From CAWKOH01 sp963851245 (GTDB taxonomy: Bacteria; Actinomycetota; Acidimicrobiia; Acidimicrobiales; Palsa-688), in the NCBI GenBank assembly GCA_963851245.1, contig CAWKOH010000010.1, positions 254,404-318,403 on the forward strand: a stretch of 64,000 nucleotides of DNA, in the 5' to 3' direction. The notes beneath the pieces were generated by a model that did not search any database, was not told the origin of the DNA, and saw nothing but the letters and a program-made list of their open reading frames with translations. Position 1 is the stretch's first letter; the number at the start of each line of letters is the position of its first letter. Both the position numbers and the translations under genes were made by a program. Of the stretch, positions 1 through 8,608 are shown piece after piece.

Positions 1-393
1 GTCGGGTTGGCTGCCTGGATCCTGGAGAAGTGGTGGCGATGGAGCGACTGCGCCGGCGAGAACGGTGAGCGCGATCCGCTCCTGGTATACACCCGCGACG
101 AGCTACTCACGGTGACCTCGCTGTATTGGTTCACCGGAAGCATCGGTCCGTCGATGCGGCTCTACTACGAATCGTTCGGGCCGGGATCGACCTATCGGAT
201 TCCCACCCGCATCGAGGTGCCGACCGGTATCTCCATCTTCCGGGATCCCAACGCGCCACCCCGCGACCTCATCGAGCCCTGGTGCGATTTGAGGCACTAC
301 GCCACCTTCGACCGGGGAGGGCACTTCCCCGCGTTGGAGAACCCCGATGCAGTGGTGAGCGAGCTGCGAACGTTCTGCAGGCCGCTGCGGTAG
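1..393 (+). CDS. Epoxide hydrolase (alpha/beta hydrolase), C-terminal part
   Basis: The frame is open from base 1, so only about the last 130 residues are in the window. The end carries the lid and C-terminal pattern of microsomal-type epoxide hydrolases: a VPTGISIFRDP strand followed by DRGGHFPALENPD, whose His is the catalytic base of the family. The protein ends FCRPLR, the usual end for the family. The nucleophile Asp lies outside. These enzymes hydrolyse epoxides to diols in the cytoplasm. The P450 54 bp downstream on the same strand suggests an oxygenase/hydrolase pair. The fold and family are clear; the substrate is unknown. Confidence 0.8.
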   Translation, partial: VGLAAWILEKWWRWSDCAGENGERDPLLVYTRDELLTVTSLYWFTGSIGPSMRLYYESFGPGSTYRIPTRIEVPTGISIFRDPNAPPRDLIEPWCDLRHYATFDRGGHFPALENPDAVVSELRTFCRPLR

Positions 394-447
394 GAATCGC
401 TCCGCCCATCTCATGATCGTCAGCCCCGTACAGGAGGAAGTACCCGC

Positions 448-1635
448 ATGAGCATCCAGTTCGACCCGCACGATCCGAGCTTCGTCGACGACGGCGTCCC
501 GTTCGAAATCCTCGCGCACATACGGACCGAAGCGCCCGTGTACAAGACGCCTCAGGGAAGTTGGTACCTCTCGCGCTACGCGGACATCGAGGGCGCGCTC
601 AAGGACGTCGAGACCTTCCGCGCCGAACTGGGCCCTATCACGGGCATCGAAGGCGGCTTCGAGACCGTTCCGGCGGACGAGTGGTTCCTCAGCGAGATCC
701 CCGAGCCGCGCCATGGCCAGATCCGCCGCCTGTTCAACTCGGCGTTCGCGGCCCACAGGCTGCGGACTATCGAGCCTTACATCGTCGACGAGTGCAACCG
801 GCTGGTCGACAACATGCTCGGCGCTGAAGTCGCCGACCTCCACGACGACTACGCGGCCCGCATCCCGGCCATCGCCATGGCCCGGATCATGGGCCTCGGG
901 CGGGACGCAGTTGACGAGTTTGTGAGGTGGTCGTGGGACGGCACATTGATGACCCGCCCATCCACGCCCGGGGTGCCCGATCAGGGCCCGTCAAGTCACG
1001 TGTACTTCGCGGCGCGCCTGGCTGAGCAGCGCGCCCTACCCGAGCCCACGAGCCACGTCTTCAAGGTGCTCCTCCAGGCCGTGATCGAGGGCGAGCCCCT
1101 GACGGAAAGGGAGATCACCACCCAGCTCCACTTCATGATCCAGGCCGGTGTGCACACCACTCGCTCGCTGCTCACTCACCTGGTCAATCGCCTCCTGCAC
1201 GACCCGGACCTGTTTCAGCAGCTCGCTGCCGACCGCTCACTCGTTCCGAACTTCGTGGAGGAGTCACTTCGCCACGACGCGCCGGTGCAGCGCACCACCC
1301 GCCGGTGCATGAGTGAGGTCGACTACGCCGGCGTGCAGATGTGCCCAGGCGACTGGGTGGAGATGGGTATCGGCTCCGGCAACCTCGACGAGGCGGTCTA
1401 CCCCGACGGTGACGCCTTTCGGCTCGACCGCGACGACCCCCGCCACCATCTCGGTTTTGGAGCCGGGTCCCATATCTGTCCCGGCGCCACGCTGGCCCGA
1501 CTCGAAGGATCGACTGCGGTCACCGTGCTGCTCGACCGCGTGGCAGAGATGCGTCCCCTGGCTGGCGTGCGCTACCCACCGATACCGGGCAGTCTCGGAC
1601 ACCGGCCCATCCCGGCAGTGCTCGTGGCGCGCTAA
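448..1635 (+). CDS. Cytochrome P450
   Basis: A 395-residue soluble bacterial P450, a haem-thiolate monooxygenase that would take electrons from a ferredoxin. The haem loop FGAGSHICPGATLARLE contains the thiolate ligand Cys344. The I-helix motif AGVHTTRS lies near residues 233-240 with the Thr-Thr pair used for oxygen activation. The K-helix ExxR motif is EESLR near 271. The start is ATG preceded by AGGAGGAAG. It sits between an epoxide hydrolase and a CoA-transferase on one strand, so it is probably part of a catabolic operon. No ferredoxin gene is adjacent. The substrate cannot be told from sequence. Confidence 0.93.
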   Translation: MSIQFDPHDPSFVDDGVPFEILAHIRTEAPVYKTPQGSWYLSRYADIEGALKDVETFRAELGPITGIEGGFETVPADEWFLSEIPEPRHGQIRRLFNSAFAAHRLRTIEPYIVDECNRLVDNMLGAEVADLHDDYAARIPAIAMARIMGLGRDAVDEFVRWSWDGTLMTRPSTPGVPDQGPSSHVYFAARLAEQRALPEPTSHVFKVLLQAVIEGEPLTEREITTQLHFMIQAGVHTTRSLLTHLVNRLLHDPDLFQQLAADRSLVPNFVEESLRHDAPVQRTTRRCMSEVDYAGVQMCPGDWVEMGIGSGNLDEAVYPDGDAFRLDRDDPRHHLGFGAGSHICPGATLARLEGSTAVTVLLDRVAEMRPLAGVRYPPIPGSLGHRPIPAVLVAR

Positions 1636-1718
1636 CGGGGCAGATGAGCGGTCCAAGCCGGTAGGCAATACCTTTCCTTGTCACCGGGAGGACGCCGTGG
1701 CTACCATCGGGATTCCTC

Positions 1719-4097
1719 ATGGGCAGCGCAACGACCCCGGGAGTGCTGGGCGGGCTGCGGGTGCTGGAGTTGGCCTCCATGGTCGCCGGCCCCTACTGCA
1801 CGAAGATCATGGGAGACCTCGGCGCCGAGGTGATCAAGGTTGAACCTCCCGTTGGTGACGAGGCTAGGCGGGTCGGGCCCTTCGCAGGTGGGCGACCAGA
1901 CCCCGAATTGAGCGTCTTGTTCCTGCATCTCAACACCAGCAAGCGCAGCCGTTGCCTCGAGCTGGGCACCCAGGATGCGGCTCGCCGCTTCACGGACCTG
2001 GCCGCCGGCGCGGACGCCTTGGTCACCGACTGGTCCTTCGCCAGGTTGGCGCAGGCCGGCGTAGCGGTACAGGACCTGGCGGCGACCAATCCAAGCCTGG
2101 TCGTGTTGAGCCTGACCCCCTTCGGGGCTTCGGGACCGTACAAGGACTACCGGTCCGACCCACTGACCACCTTCCACGCCGCCGGCGAAGGGTACCTCAC
2201 GCCGGTCGCCTCCTTCCTCATGCCCGAGGTTGTTGACCGCCCTCCGCTCCGCCAAGGCCGCTTCGCGGCAGAGTACAAGCTGGCCACCTACGCAGCCGGT
2301 CTCGTACTGGCCGCGGTCTACCACGCCCGGGGCACCGGCCAGGGCCAGACGATCGACCTGTCCAAGCAGGATGCCCTCCTCGGCCTCAACTTTCTGGAGT
2401 TCGTGCCCTTCCTGACCGCAGGCGAGGTGCCCTCCCGGTCTTCACTGGCCGTGCCCTTCGGCGGGATCATGCCTTGCACGGACGGCTACCTCCAGCTGAC
2501 GTTCCACGAGGAGCACCAGTGGCAGGCCCTTTTGAAGCTGTTAGGGGACCCCGAGTGGTCCCAAGAGGACTGGGCGAGCCAGCCCAGCTCTCGCATCGCT
2601 CACGCGGCCGAGATCAATGAACGACTGATCGAATGGCTGCAAACCCGTAGTCGAGACGAAATCGTCAGCTCCGGCCAGAAGATCGGTGCCACCGTGGCGC
2701 CCTACCGGACCCTCGACGAGGTGGCCGAAACGGAGCAGATGGCGGTTCGCGGGTTCTTCCAGCCCGTCAGTCACGCGCTCGCCGGTGAGCATCCATACCC
2801 AACCGGACCGTGGCGCTTCGGCGGGAACGCTATTCGGCCCGGAGCACCGCCTCTTCTCGGTGAGCACAATGACGCCGCCTTCTCGCCGTCCTCGGCCCGC
2901 CCACCTCTGCGTCACGCGCCCAACTCCAGTCCCGGTCCGCTGGCCGGGATCAGGGTCGTAGACCTGACCTGGGCGGTGGCCGGCCCCACCGCCACCATGA
3001 TCCTGGCGTCTCTCGGCGCCGAGGTGATAAAGGTCGAGAGCACGCTGCGCCTTGACGTCCTGCGCCACGTCGAACCGACCGGCGCCACCACCAACCGTCA
3101 GAAGAAGGCGGTGACCCTGAATCTCAGGCATCCGAAGGCGGTCGATTTGCTCAAGCGCCTGGTGGCTGTCAGCGATGTCGTGGCGGAGAGCTTCCGGCCG
3201 GGGGTCGTGGAGGCCCTGGGCCTCGAGTACGAGCAGCTGAAGGCGGTCAAGCCCGACCTCGTCATGTTCTCGAGCTCGATGGCCGGCCAGCACGGTCCGC
3301 AATCGAAATTCGCTGGTTATGCGCCCATGTTCGTAGCACTGTCGGGCCTCGGCGAGATGACCGGTTACGCAGACGGTCCACCCACTCAGATCCGGGTGGG
3401 TGGGGACATAATCGTCGGGGTTCACGGCGGGTTCGCGTTGCTGGCCGCGTTGGTCCACCGCCAGGCCACCGGTGAAGGCACCTATATCGACCTGTCGGCC
3501 GTGGAGTCAGAGTCCTGCCTGATCGGGGATTCGCTGCTGGACTACACGATCAATGGCACGGTTCAGCGTCGGACCGGTAACGACGAACCAGGGGCGGCAC
3601 CGCACAACTGCTACCGGTGCCGGGGCGACGACGAGTGGGTCAGCATCGCGGTGGCCACAGATGAGCAGTGGGCGGCCTTCGTGGAGGCGCTGGGGCGCCC
3701 GGCCTGGGCCGCCGCCGAGCGGTTCGCGGAAGGTGAAGGACGGTTCTCTCACCGGGAGGAGTTGGACCGGCTCGTGAACGAGTGGACCTCGCAGCACGGC
3801 CAGCTGGAGGTCACTGAGCTGTTGCAAGAGGCCGGGGTGGCGGCTATGCCTTCCTACGCCGCGCCCGAACTGTTCGCCGACTCCCATGTCATCGATCACG
3901 GGATGGTCGTCAAGGTGCCCGGTCCGATGGGGGAGTCGCTTCTGGTGCGGCTGGGCGGAACCTTCTCGGCCACTCCCATGAGGATCGACCGGGCCGGGCC
4001 GGCCATGGGTGAGCACAATGACGAGATCTTCGGGACGCTGCTCGGCCTGTCACAGTCACAGATCGACGACCTGGCATCCGAAGGCGTCTTCACTTGA
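1719..4097 (+). CDS. Double-domain CaiB/BaiF family CoA-transferase
   Basis: At 792 residues this is twice the usual family III CoA-transferase length. Each half starts with the family signature (GLRVLELASMVAGP near residue 9; GIRVVDLTWAVAGP near 407) followed by GAEVIKVE. The catalytic aspartate position is SKQDALL (Asp218) in the first half but SAVESES (Glu596) in the second, so the second half may have lost covalent catalysis. The family moves CoA between carboxylic acids. ATG 1719 has only a weak ribosome site. A strong GGGAGG at 1686-1691 instead points to GTG 1697, which is in another frame, so the N-terminus is uncertain. A PPOX gene follows after 16 bp. Confidence 0.88.
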   Translation: MGSATTPGVLGGLRVLELASMVAGPYCTKIMGDLGAEVIKVEPPVGDEARRVGPFAGGRPDPELSVLFLHLNTSKRSRCLELGTQDAARRFTDLAAGADALVTDWSFARLAQAGVAVQDLAATNPSLVVLSLTPFGASGPYKDYRSDPLTTFHAAGEGYLTPVASFLMPEVVDRPPLRQGRFAAEYKLATYAAGLVLAAVYHARGTGQGQTIDLSKQDALLGLNFLEFVPFLTAGEVPSRSSLAVPFGGIMPCTDGYLQLTFHEEHQWQALLKLLGDPEWSQEDWASQPSSRIAHAAEINERLIEWLQTRSRDEIVSSGQKIGATVAPYRTLDEVAETEQMAVRGFFQPVSHALAGEHPYPTGPWRFGGNAIRPGAPPLLGEHNDAAFSPSSARPPLRHAPNSSPGPLAGIRVVDLTWAVAGPTATMILASLGAEVIKVESTLRLDVLRHVEPTGATTNRQKKAVTLNLRHPKAVDLLKRLVAVSDVVAESFRPGVVEALGLEYEQLKAVKPDLVMFSSSMAGQHGPQSKFAGYAPMFVALSGLGEMTGYADGPPTQIRVGGDIIVGVHGGFALLAALVHRQATGEGTYIDLSAVESESCLIGDSLLDYTINGTVQRRTGNDEPGAAPHNCYRCRGDDEWVSIAVATDEQWAAFVEALGRPAWAAAERFAEGEGRFSHREELDRLVNEWTSQHGQLEVTELLQEAGVAAMPSYAAPELFADSHVIDHGMVVKVPGPMGESLLVRLGGTFSATPMRIDRAGPAMGEHNDEIFGTLLGLSQSQIDDLASEGVFT

Positions 4098-4113
4098 GAA
4101 AGGACCCCGACAC

Positions 4114-4635
4114 GTGAACGAGGACGGACGGGCGCTGCCGACACCCGAGGTAGATGCCTTCATGAAGGATTTCGGGCGCACGTTCATGATCACCCGGCGC
4201 AAGGATGGGTCCCCCACGGCTCACCCCATGGCCGGTTTCTACGGCGAGGGCCGGCTCTTTCTCAATATGTACCACAAGAGTCTCAAGCACCGGAACCTGC
4301 TACGAGATCCGCACATCACCTGTCTCGTGACCACTCCCTCCGACCAGGAAGACTTCCGCGCCGTCGTTTACCGGGGACAAGCCCGCATGCTCAGCATCGA
4401 GGAGACCCTGGCCGACGACGCCCCCCTCGGTGTCCAGGTCGCCCGGGTCGGCTCGATGGAAGGCGCCCTTCGAGAGGACGGAGACACGGCCCGATTCGCC
4501 AATGAGGATCCCGACGACCTGCGCAAGCGGGCCAAGATCATGGTGGAGCGGATTTCAAAACAGACCCGGGTCCTGTGGGAGGTGGTCCCGGACCAGGCCG
4601 AGTTCCTGGACCAGCTCAGGGGCGAGGCCGGCTGA
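4114..4635 (+). CDS. PPOX-fold (pyridoxamine-phosphate-oxidase-like) flavin/F420 protein
   Basis: A 173-residue single-domain split-barrel protein. The N-terminal TFMITRRKDGSPTAHPMAGFY and the LFLNMYHKSLKHRNLLRDPHITCLV segment are the usual PPOX beta-barrel pattern for binding FMN or F420 and reading out small substrates. GTG 4114 is preferred: AAAGGA precedes it at suitable spacing and it falls 16 bp after the CoA-transferase stop. The next PPOX gene starts one base after the stop, so the two are probably translated together. Members include F420-dependent reductases and haem- or biliverdin-binding proteins. The reaction here is not known. Confidence 0.8.
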   Translation: MNEDGRALPTPEVDAFMKDFGRTFMITRRKDGSPTAHPMAGFYGEGRLFLNMYHKSLKHRNLLRDPHITCLVTTPSDQEDFRAVVYRGQARMLSIEETLADDAPLGVQVARVGSMEGALREDGDTARFANEDPDDLRKRAKIMVERISKQTRVLWEVVPDQAEFLDQLRGEAG

Positions 4636-4636
4636 T

Positions 4637-5086
4637 ATGCCCCGCGAGCACTTTGACATCACCATGACCGACGATGAGTTGCAGGCCTTTCTCGGCTCGT
4701 TCCGCCGGTTGGTCCTGGCCACCAACGACAGGGACGGGGGAACCTGGGGGGACGGCGTTCCGTACCAGTTCACCGGCGACCGTGTGTACTTCCGGGTGCC
4801 CGAAGGTAGCCGCTCGCTGGCCAACCTCCGGGCCGACGACCGGGTGTGCTGTGCGGTGGAGAACCATCCGGCCGGCTCGTCGTACTACGCCATCCAGGGT
4901 GCGCTGGTGCACGGGCGGGCCCGGGAGGAGGGCCACGGGACCGTCCCCGCCGGCCTGGCCGACACGCCCGACCCGACCGAAAGCCAACGCTTCGACGGAC
5001 CGACCTTCTCGGTCGGCATCGACGACGTGGTCAGCTTTGTGTTCGCGAAGATCGCCTACCGCTACACGGACCGCCCCGACCTTTGA
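4637..5086 (+). CDS. Second PPOX-fold protein
   Basis: A 149-residue protein beginning MPREHFDITMTDDELQAFL. The following segment RRLVLATNDRDGGTWGDGVPYQF and RVPEGSRSLANLRADDRVCCAVE match a PPOX-type split barrel. The start ATG lies one base after the stop of the preceding paralogous PPOX gene, implying translational coupling and possibly a heteromeric flavoprotein. It ends the rightward block and meets the monooxygenase on the other strand 42 bp downstream. Cofactor (FMN or F420) and substrate are not evident. Confidence 0.78.
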   Translation: MPREHFDITMTDDELQAFLGSFRRLVLATNDRDGGTWGDGVPYQFTGDRVYFRVPEGSRSLANLRADDRVCCAVENHPAGSSYYAIQGALVHGRAREEGHGTVPAGLADTPDPTESQRFDGPTFSVGIDDVVSFVFAKIAYRYTDRPDL

Positions 5087-5128
5087 GCACTCGCGCTCTT
5101 CGGTTGTAGCGAACCTGTTGGCTCGAAC

Positions 5129-6352
5129 TCAGCTCCGTGCCACGCCGGTGATGGGCACGAGCGTGGGCCAGTCGACCTCGGGCAGCGGGTTGTTGAACAT
5201 CGGATACTTCGGCTGTGCTTTGGCCCGGTAGCGATCGGTGGAATGGGTCCGGTCAGGGTCGTGCTCCGGAATCACCTTGTCGCCGAAGAGCTCCAGGAGC
5301 TCCAGGTTCTCCTCGGGATGAAGGTCCTGAGGAAGACCGAAGACCAGCTGATCGCAGCCGACGCTCTTGTACGCTTCGAGCTGCTCGGAGACCTCTTCCG
5401 GGTTGCCCACCATCATGTAGCCACCGGCGATCAGATTGTCGAGGAGCTCGTCGGGGTCACCCGTGCCGACCAGCTCTTTGAGCACGACGGGGCGCCCGGG
5501 CCAGGTGATGGCGTCGGGTGACTTCGGCATGGTGTCGTGGTAGAGGTTGACCATGGTCACCAGGTAACTGCTCACCCGCTCCAGGGCCAGCTTGCGGGCC
5601 TTCTCGCGATCCTCGAAGCAAAGCACCGCGTTGGTCATCATGATGTTGTCGTTCATGAACTGGCCCAGGGGCTCTTTGCAGTTGGCGATTCCCTGCTTGT
5701 AGGCCTCAATGCGGCCTCTCAGGTTGTAGATCGGCTCGAAGTTGAACGCGATGGCTCCGATACCGAGCTCGCCCGCCTTCTGGAACGTCGGCGGGTTGCC
5801 GCACGCCACCCAGATCGGCGGGTGCCCCTGGCCGTAGGGCTTGGGCAGCACGTTGTGGGGCGTGGGGACCGTAAAATGCTGGCCTTCGTAGGAATAGTCC
5901 TTCTGCTCCCACATGCGAGGTATCTCTCGCACCACCTCGTCCCACTCAGACTTGGTGGAGTTCGTGTCAAGGATGTTGAAGCTGGCCATCTCGTGACTTC
6001 CGGCCCCGCGCCCGGTACCCCACTCGTAACGACGGCCTGTCACGTGATCGAGCATCGCAGCCCGCTCGGCCAGGCGTACCGGGTGCTCCTTGCGCGGCGA
6101 CAGGCTGTTGATGCCGGACGCCAGATGGATGTAGTCCGTCTGGGCGGCCACGTAGCCCATGATCACTTCGGGGGCGGACATGTGGCTGTACTCAGTGAGA
6201 CAATGGTGCTCACCAAACCAGGCGTACTTCCAGTTGTGCCGGTCGGCGAAGATGGCGTACTCGGCCTCCCGCATCAGGCGGGCGTGTTCCCACTCGGTCT
6301 CGTGAGCACCCGGCCCGGGCATGTACCCGTTCAAAAAGACACCGAACTCCAT
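5129..6352 (-). CDS. Luciferase-like (LLM) flavin monooxygenase
   Basis: A 407-residue TIM-barrel LLM-class oxidoreductase. It begins MEFGVFLNGYMPGPG and carries AWFGEHHCLTEYSH, the HHF/EHH-type active-site segment, then DHVTGRRYEWGTGRGAGSHEM, the usual flavin phosphate region. Such proteins oxidise small substrates with reduced FMN or F420. The reading frame stays open well upstream, but ATG 6352 is chosen because GGAGGG lies just before it and homology starts there. It is alone on this strand, tail-to-tail with the PPOX genes and divergent from the P450/TetR unit across a 430-bp region. Confidence 0.88.
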   Translation of the reverse strand: MEFGVFLNGYMPGPGAHETEWEHARLMREAEYAIFADRHNWKYAWFGEHHCLTEYSHMSAPEVIMGYVAAQTDYIHLASGINSLSPRKEHPVRLAERAAMLDHVTGRRYEWGTGRGAGSHEMASFNILDTNSTKSEWDEVVREIPRMWEQKDYSYEGQHFTVPTPHNVLPKPYGQGHPPIWVACGNPPTFQKAGELGIGAIAFNFEPIYNLRGRIEAYKQGIANCKEPLGQFMNDNIMMTNAVLCFEDREKARKLALERVSSYLVTMVNLYHDTMPKSPDAITWPGRPVVLKELVGTGDPDELLDNLIAGGYMMVGNPEEVSEQLEAYKSVGCDQLVFGLPQDLHPEENLELLELFGDKVIPEHDPDRTHSTDRYRAKAQPKYPMFNNPLPEVDWPTLVPITGVARS

Positions 6353-6646
6353 CGTCCCTCCGACTCCCGAACGAAGAACGCTCGGAGAATGTAACGCTTG
6401 TGTATTTGGATTGGTCCCGCTCCAGGATCGACCCGCAAAGGGCCATTCCCTGCCAGCGCGACCAATTCTAACGGCAGCGCTGTCCGTCCCGCCTGTCGGG
6501 GCCGTGTCGACCGGGTCACCGGCACCCCGATCCCGGCCCGGCAGGAGTTCCGCCGTGCCGCGGCAACTCTCTGCATTGACGCGGCAAGTCGTGTCAGACC
6601 ATAATGACACCAATTCGGCCGGCATCACGACGGAGGTCTCCTTTTT
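6353..6646. other. Divergent intergenic region
   Basis: No credible gene is seen here. Its right end holds a near-consensus promoter overlapped by a perfect inverted repeat (see 6576-6610). On the minus strand a possible -10 (TACATT, complement of 6388-6393) could serve the monooxygenase. The rest is GC-rich and shows no protein similarity I can recognise in any frame. Confidence 0.4.
6576..6610 (+). promoter_or_regulatory. Sigma-70-like promoter with overlapping palindromic operator
   Basis: TTGACG (6576-6581) and CATAAT (6600-6605) are separated by 18 bp, close to consensus. A perfect inverted repeat GTGTCA-N8-TGACAC (6591-6610) covers the -10 box. A repressor bound there would block transcription of the downstream P450 and TetR genes. 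The TetR protein encoded at about 8.0-8.6 kb is the natural candidate; this is inference from position. Confidence 0.6.
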
Positions 6647-6775
6647 ATGACATCCCATCCGACCTGCCTGTACCCGGACCCGCTCGAATCGGTCGAAGCG
6701 AAGATGTCCGGCCTCGATCCGGTAACGAGGGCCAAGATCCTGGGCGAGAACGCCCGGAAGTTGTACCGGCTGTAG
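6647..6775 (+). pseudogene. Remnant: C-terminal 42 residues of an amidohydrolase-2 family protein
   Basis: The frame reads HPTCLYPDPLESVEAKMSGL, then KILGENARKLYRL and a stop. In intact amidohydrolase-2 (decarboxylase-like) proteins the corresponding C-terminus is a SDFPHPTCLYP-like segment followed by KILGENAARLY. Everything N-terminal, including all metal-ligand motifs, is absent upstream. A fortuitous or recruited ATG at 6647 has CGGAGG ten bases before it, so a 42-residue peptide might still be made. The P450 GTG follows after 9 bp. Probably the original gene upstream of the P450 was deleted and replaced by the promoter region. Confidence 0.6.
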
Positions 6776-6784
6776 GAGACGTCC

Positions 6785-7993
6785 GTGACCCTTGCGAACG
6801 CACGAGACGTCTACTACGACCCCTACGACGTGGATATCGAGGCCGACCCGTATCCGGTCTACCGGCGTCTGCGCGAAGAAGCGCCCCTCTACTACAACGA
6901 GAGTCACGACTTCTACGCGGTGAGCCGTTATGAGGACGTCGAGAAGGGCCTGGTGGACCACAAGACCTTCATCTCCGGGCGAGGCGGGATCCTGGAGCTG
7001 ATCAAGGCCGGCATCGAGATGCCCCCCGGCGTCTTGATATTCGAGGACCCCCCCACCCACACCGTGCACCGCCGGCTGCTCTCGCGGGTGTTCACGCCCA
7101 GGAAGATGAACGCCCTCGAGTCACAGATCCGCCAGTACTGTGCCGAGGCGCTCGACCCGATCGTGGGTTCGAGCCGCTTCGACTTCGTGGCCGATCTGGG
7201 CCGGCAGATGCCTATGCGGGTCATAGGAATGCTGCTGGGAATCCCGGTCGAGGACCAGGCGAAGGTACGTGACAGGGTCGACAGCGACCTGCGCACGGAA
7301 CCGGGGAAGCCCCAGGAGTTCGCCGAAGGACGTCTGGCGACCGGCGAGATCTTCGCCGAGTACGTCGACTGGCGCGCCGAGCACCCATCCGATGATCTGA
7401 TGACCGAGTTGCTGATGGCGGAGTTCGAGGACGAGACAGGCACAGTTCGGCGCTTGAGCCGTCAGGAGATACTCACCTACACGAACGTCGTGGCCGGCGC
7501 CGGCAACGAGACCACCGCCAGGTTGATCGGATGGGCAGGGAAAGTGCTGGCCGAGCATCCCGACCAATGCCGCGCCCTCGTCGAGAATCCCTCGCTGATC
7601 CCGAACGCGGTCGAGGAGCTCCTGCGTTTCGAGCCCCCTGCCCATCACATAGCCCGCTATGTCAACGTGGACGTCAAGCTCTACGGTCATGCCGTCCCCG
7701 CGGGCAGCGTGATGATGTTCCTGACCGGCTCGGCCAACCGCGACGACCGGCGGTTCCCGGATGGTGACCGATTCGATGTTCGGCGCGAGGTGGGAGCCCA
7801 CCTGTCCTTCGGCTACGGAATCCACTTCTGCCTGGGCGCCGCACTGGCTCGCCTCGAGGGCCGAATCGCCCTCGAGGAGGTGCTGAGCCGCTTCCACGAG
7901 TGGGACGTCGATTACGACAACATCAAGATGGCGACGACCACCACCGTCCGTGGATGGGAGACCCTGCCGACAACCATCCGGAAGACGGCGTAA
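6785..7993 (+). CDS. Cytochrome P450
   Basis: A 402-residue P450. The haem loop LSFGYGIHFCLGAALARLEG places the thiolate at Cys349. The I-helix reads AGAGNETTARLIGW near residues 236-249, with the acid-alcohol pair for O2 activation. The K-helix is EELLRFEPP. The GTG start follows TAGGAGACGTCC. It is the first intact gene after the palindrome-covered promoter and is followed at once by, and perhaps overlaps, the TetR gene, so it is probably substrate-inducible. The substrate is unknown; the family often acts on terpenoids, steroids or macrolides. Confidence 0.93.
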   Translation: MTLANARDVYYDPYDVDIEADPYPVYRRLREEAPLYYNESHDFYAVSRYEDVEKGLVDHKTFISGRGGILELIKAGIEMPPGVLIFEDPPTHTVHRRLLSRVFTPRKMNALESQIRQYCAEALDPIVGSSRFDFVADLGRQMPMRVIGMLLGIPVEDQAKVRDRVDSDLRTEPGKPQEFAEGRLATGEIFAEYVDWRAEHPSDDLMTELLMAEFEDETGTVRRLSRQEILTYTNVVAGAGNETTARLIGWAGKVLAEHPDQCRALVENPSLIPNAVEELLRFEPPAHHIARYVNVDVKLYGHAVPAGSVMMFLTGSANRDDRRFPDGDRFDVRREVGAHLSFGYGIHFCLGAALARLEGRIALEEVLSRFHEWDVDYDNIKMATTTTVRGWETLPTTIRKTA

Positions 7994-8604
7994 AGCGAGG
8001 GGTTCTGACCGACACCCGGCCCCGGCGGCCCTACAACAGCCCCGTCCGGCGCCAGCGCGTAGCCGAAACCCGCGAGCGCATCATCACCGCGGGGGCGGAC
8101 CTCATGCACGGCTTTCCGGTCTGGAAGTGGACCGAGCTCACGGTGCCTGCTGTGGCTCGTCGGGCGGGGGTCACAGAGCGGACCGTCTACCGACATTTCT
8201 CCGGTGAACGGGATCTGAGGGACGCCGTCCTGGAGCGCCTGCGCGAGGAGGCCGGGGTGAGCCTCGAGGGCCTGGAGATCGGGGACCTGAAAAGGGTCGC
8301 GACAAGGATCTTCGAGTACGTGTCGTCCTTCCCCATCGAGGCGCGGGTTTCGACCGACCCAAGCGTGGCGGCCGAGAACGAGCGCCAGCGGACCGCCCTG
8401 CTCAGGGCCGTCCGGCCGGCGGCGAAGGACTGGTCTACGACTGACAGGAGAATCGCAGCCGGGATGCTTGATGTCCTGTGGAGCCCCGCCTCTTACGAAC
8501 GCCTCGTGGCCGACTGGGACCTCCCTCCGAAGGAGGCAATAAGGGCCATCACCTGGGTGATGCAGCTGCTGGAAGATGCCATCCAGAACTCTTCTGGTCC
8601 GTGA
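7954..8604 (+). CDS. TetR/AcrR-family transcriptional regulator
   Basis: The N-terminal helix-turn-helix is clear: RRQRVAETRERIITAGADLM then PAVARRAGVTERTVYRHFSG, followed by a helical ligand-binding domain. The start is uncertain. In-frame ATGs at 7954 and 7900 overlap the P450 end, and no ATG or GTG lies between 7954 and the HTH. A CTG at 8005 follows GCGAGGGG and would give a more usual N-terminus. The gene probably forms an operon with the P450 and is the best candidate to bind the 20-bp palindrome at 6591-6610. It ends tail-to-tail, 4 bp from the next leftward operon. Confidence 0.85.
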   Translation: MGDPADNHPEDGVKRGVLTDTRPRRPYNSPVRRQRVAETRERIITAGADLMHGFPVWKWTELTVPAVARRAGVTERTVYRHFSGERDLRDAVLERLREEAGVSLEGLEIGDLKRVATRIFEYVSSFPIEARVSTDPSVAAENERQRTALLRAVRPAAKDWSTTDRRIAAGMLDVLWSPASYERLVADWDLPPKEAIRAITWVMQLLEDAIQNSSGP

Positions 8605-8608
8605 TCAG

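Noticed and set aside
6353..7069. N-terminal extension of the monooxygenase frame for a further 239 codons
   Set aside because: Homology and a good ribosome site start at ATG 6352; the extension runs through a promoter and antisense to the P450.
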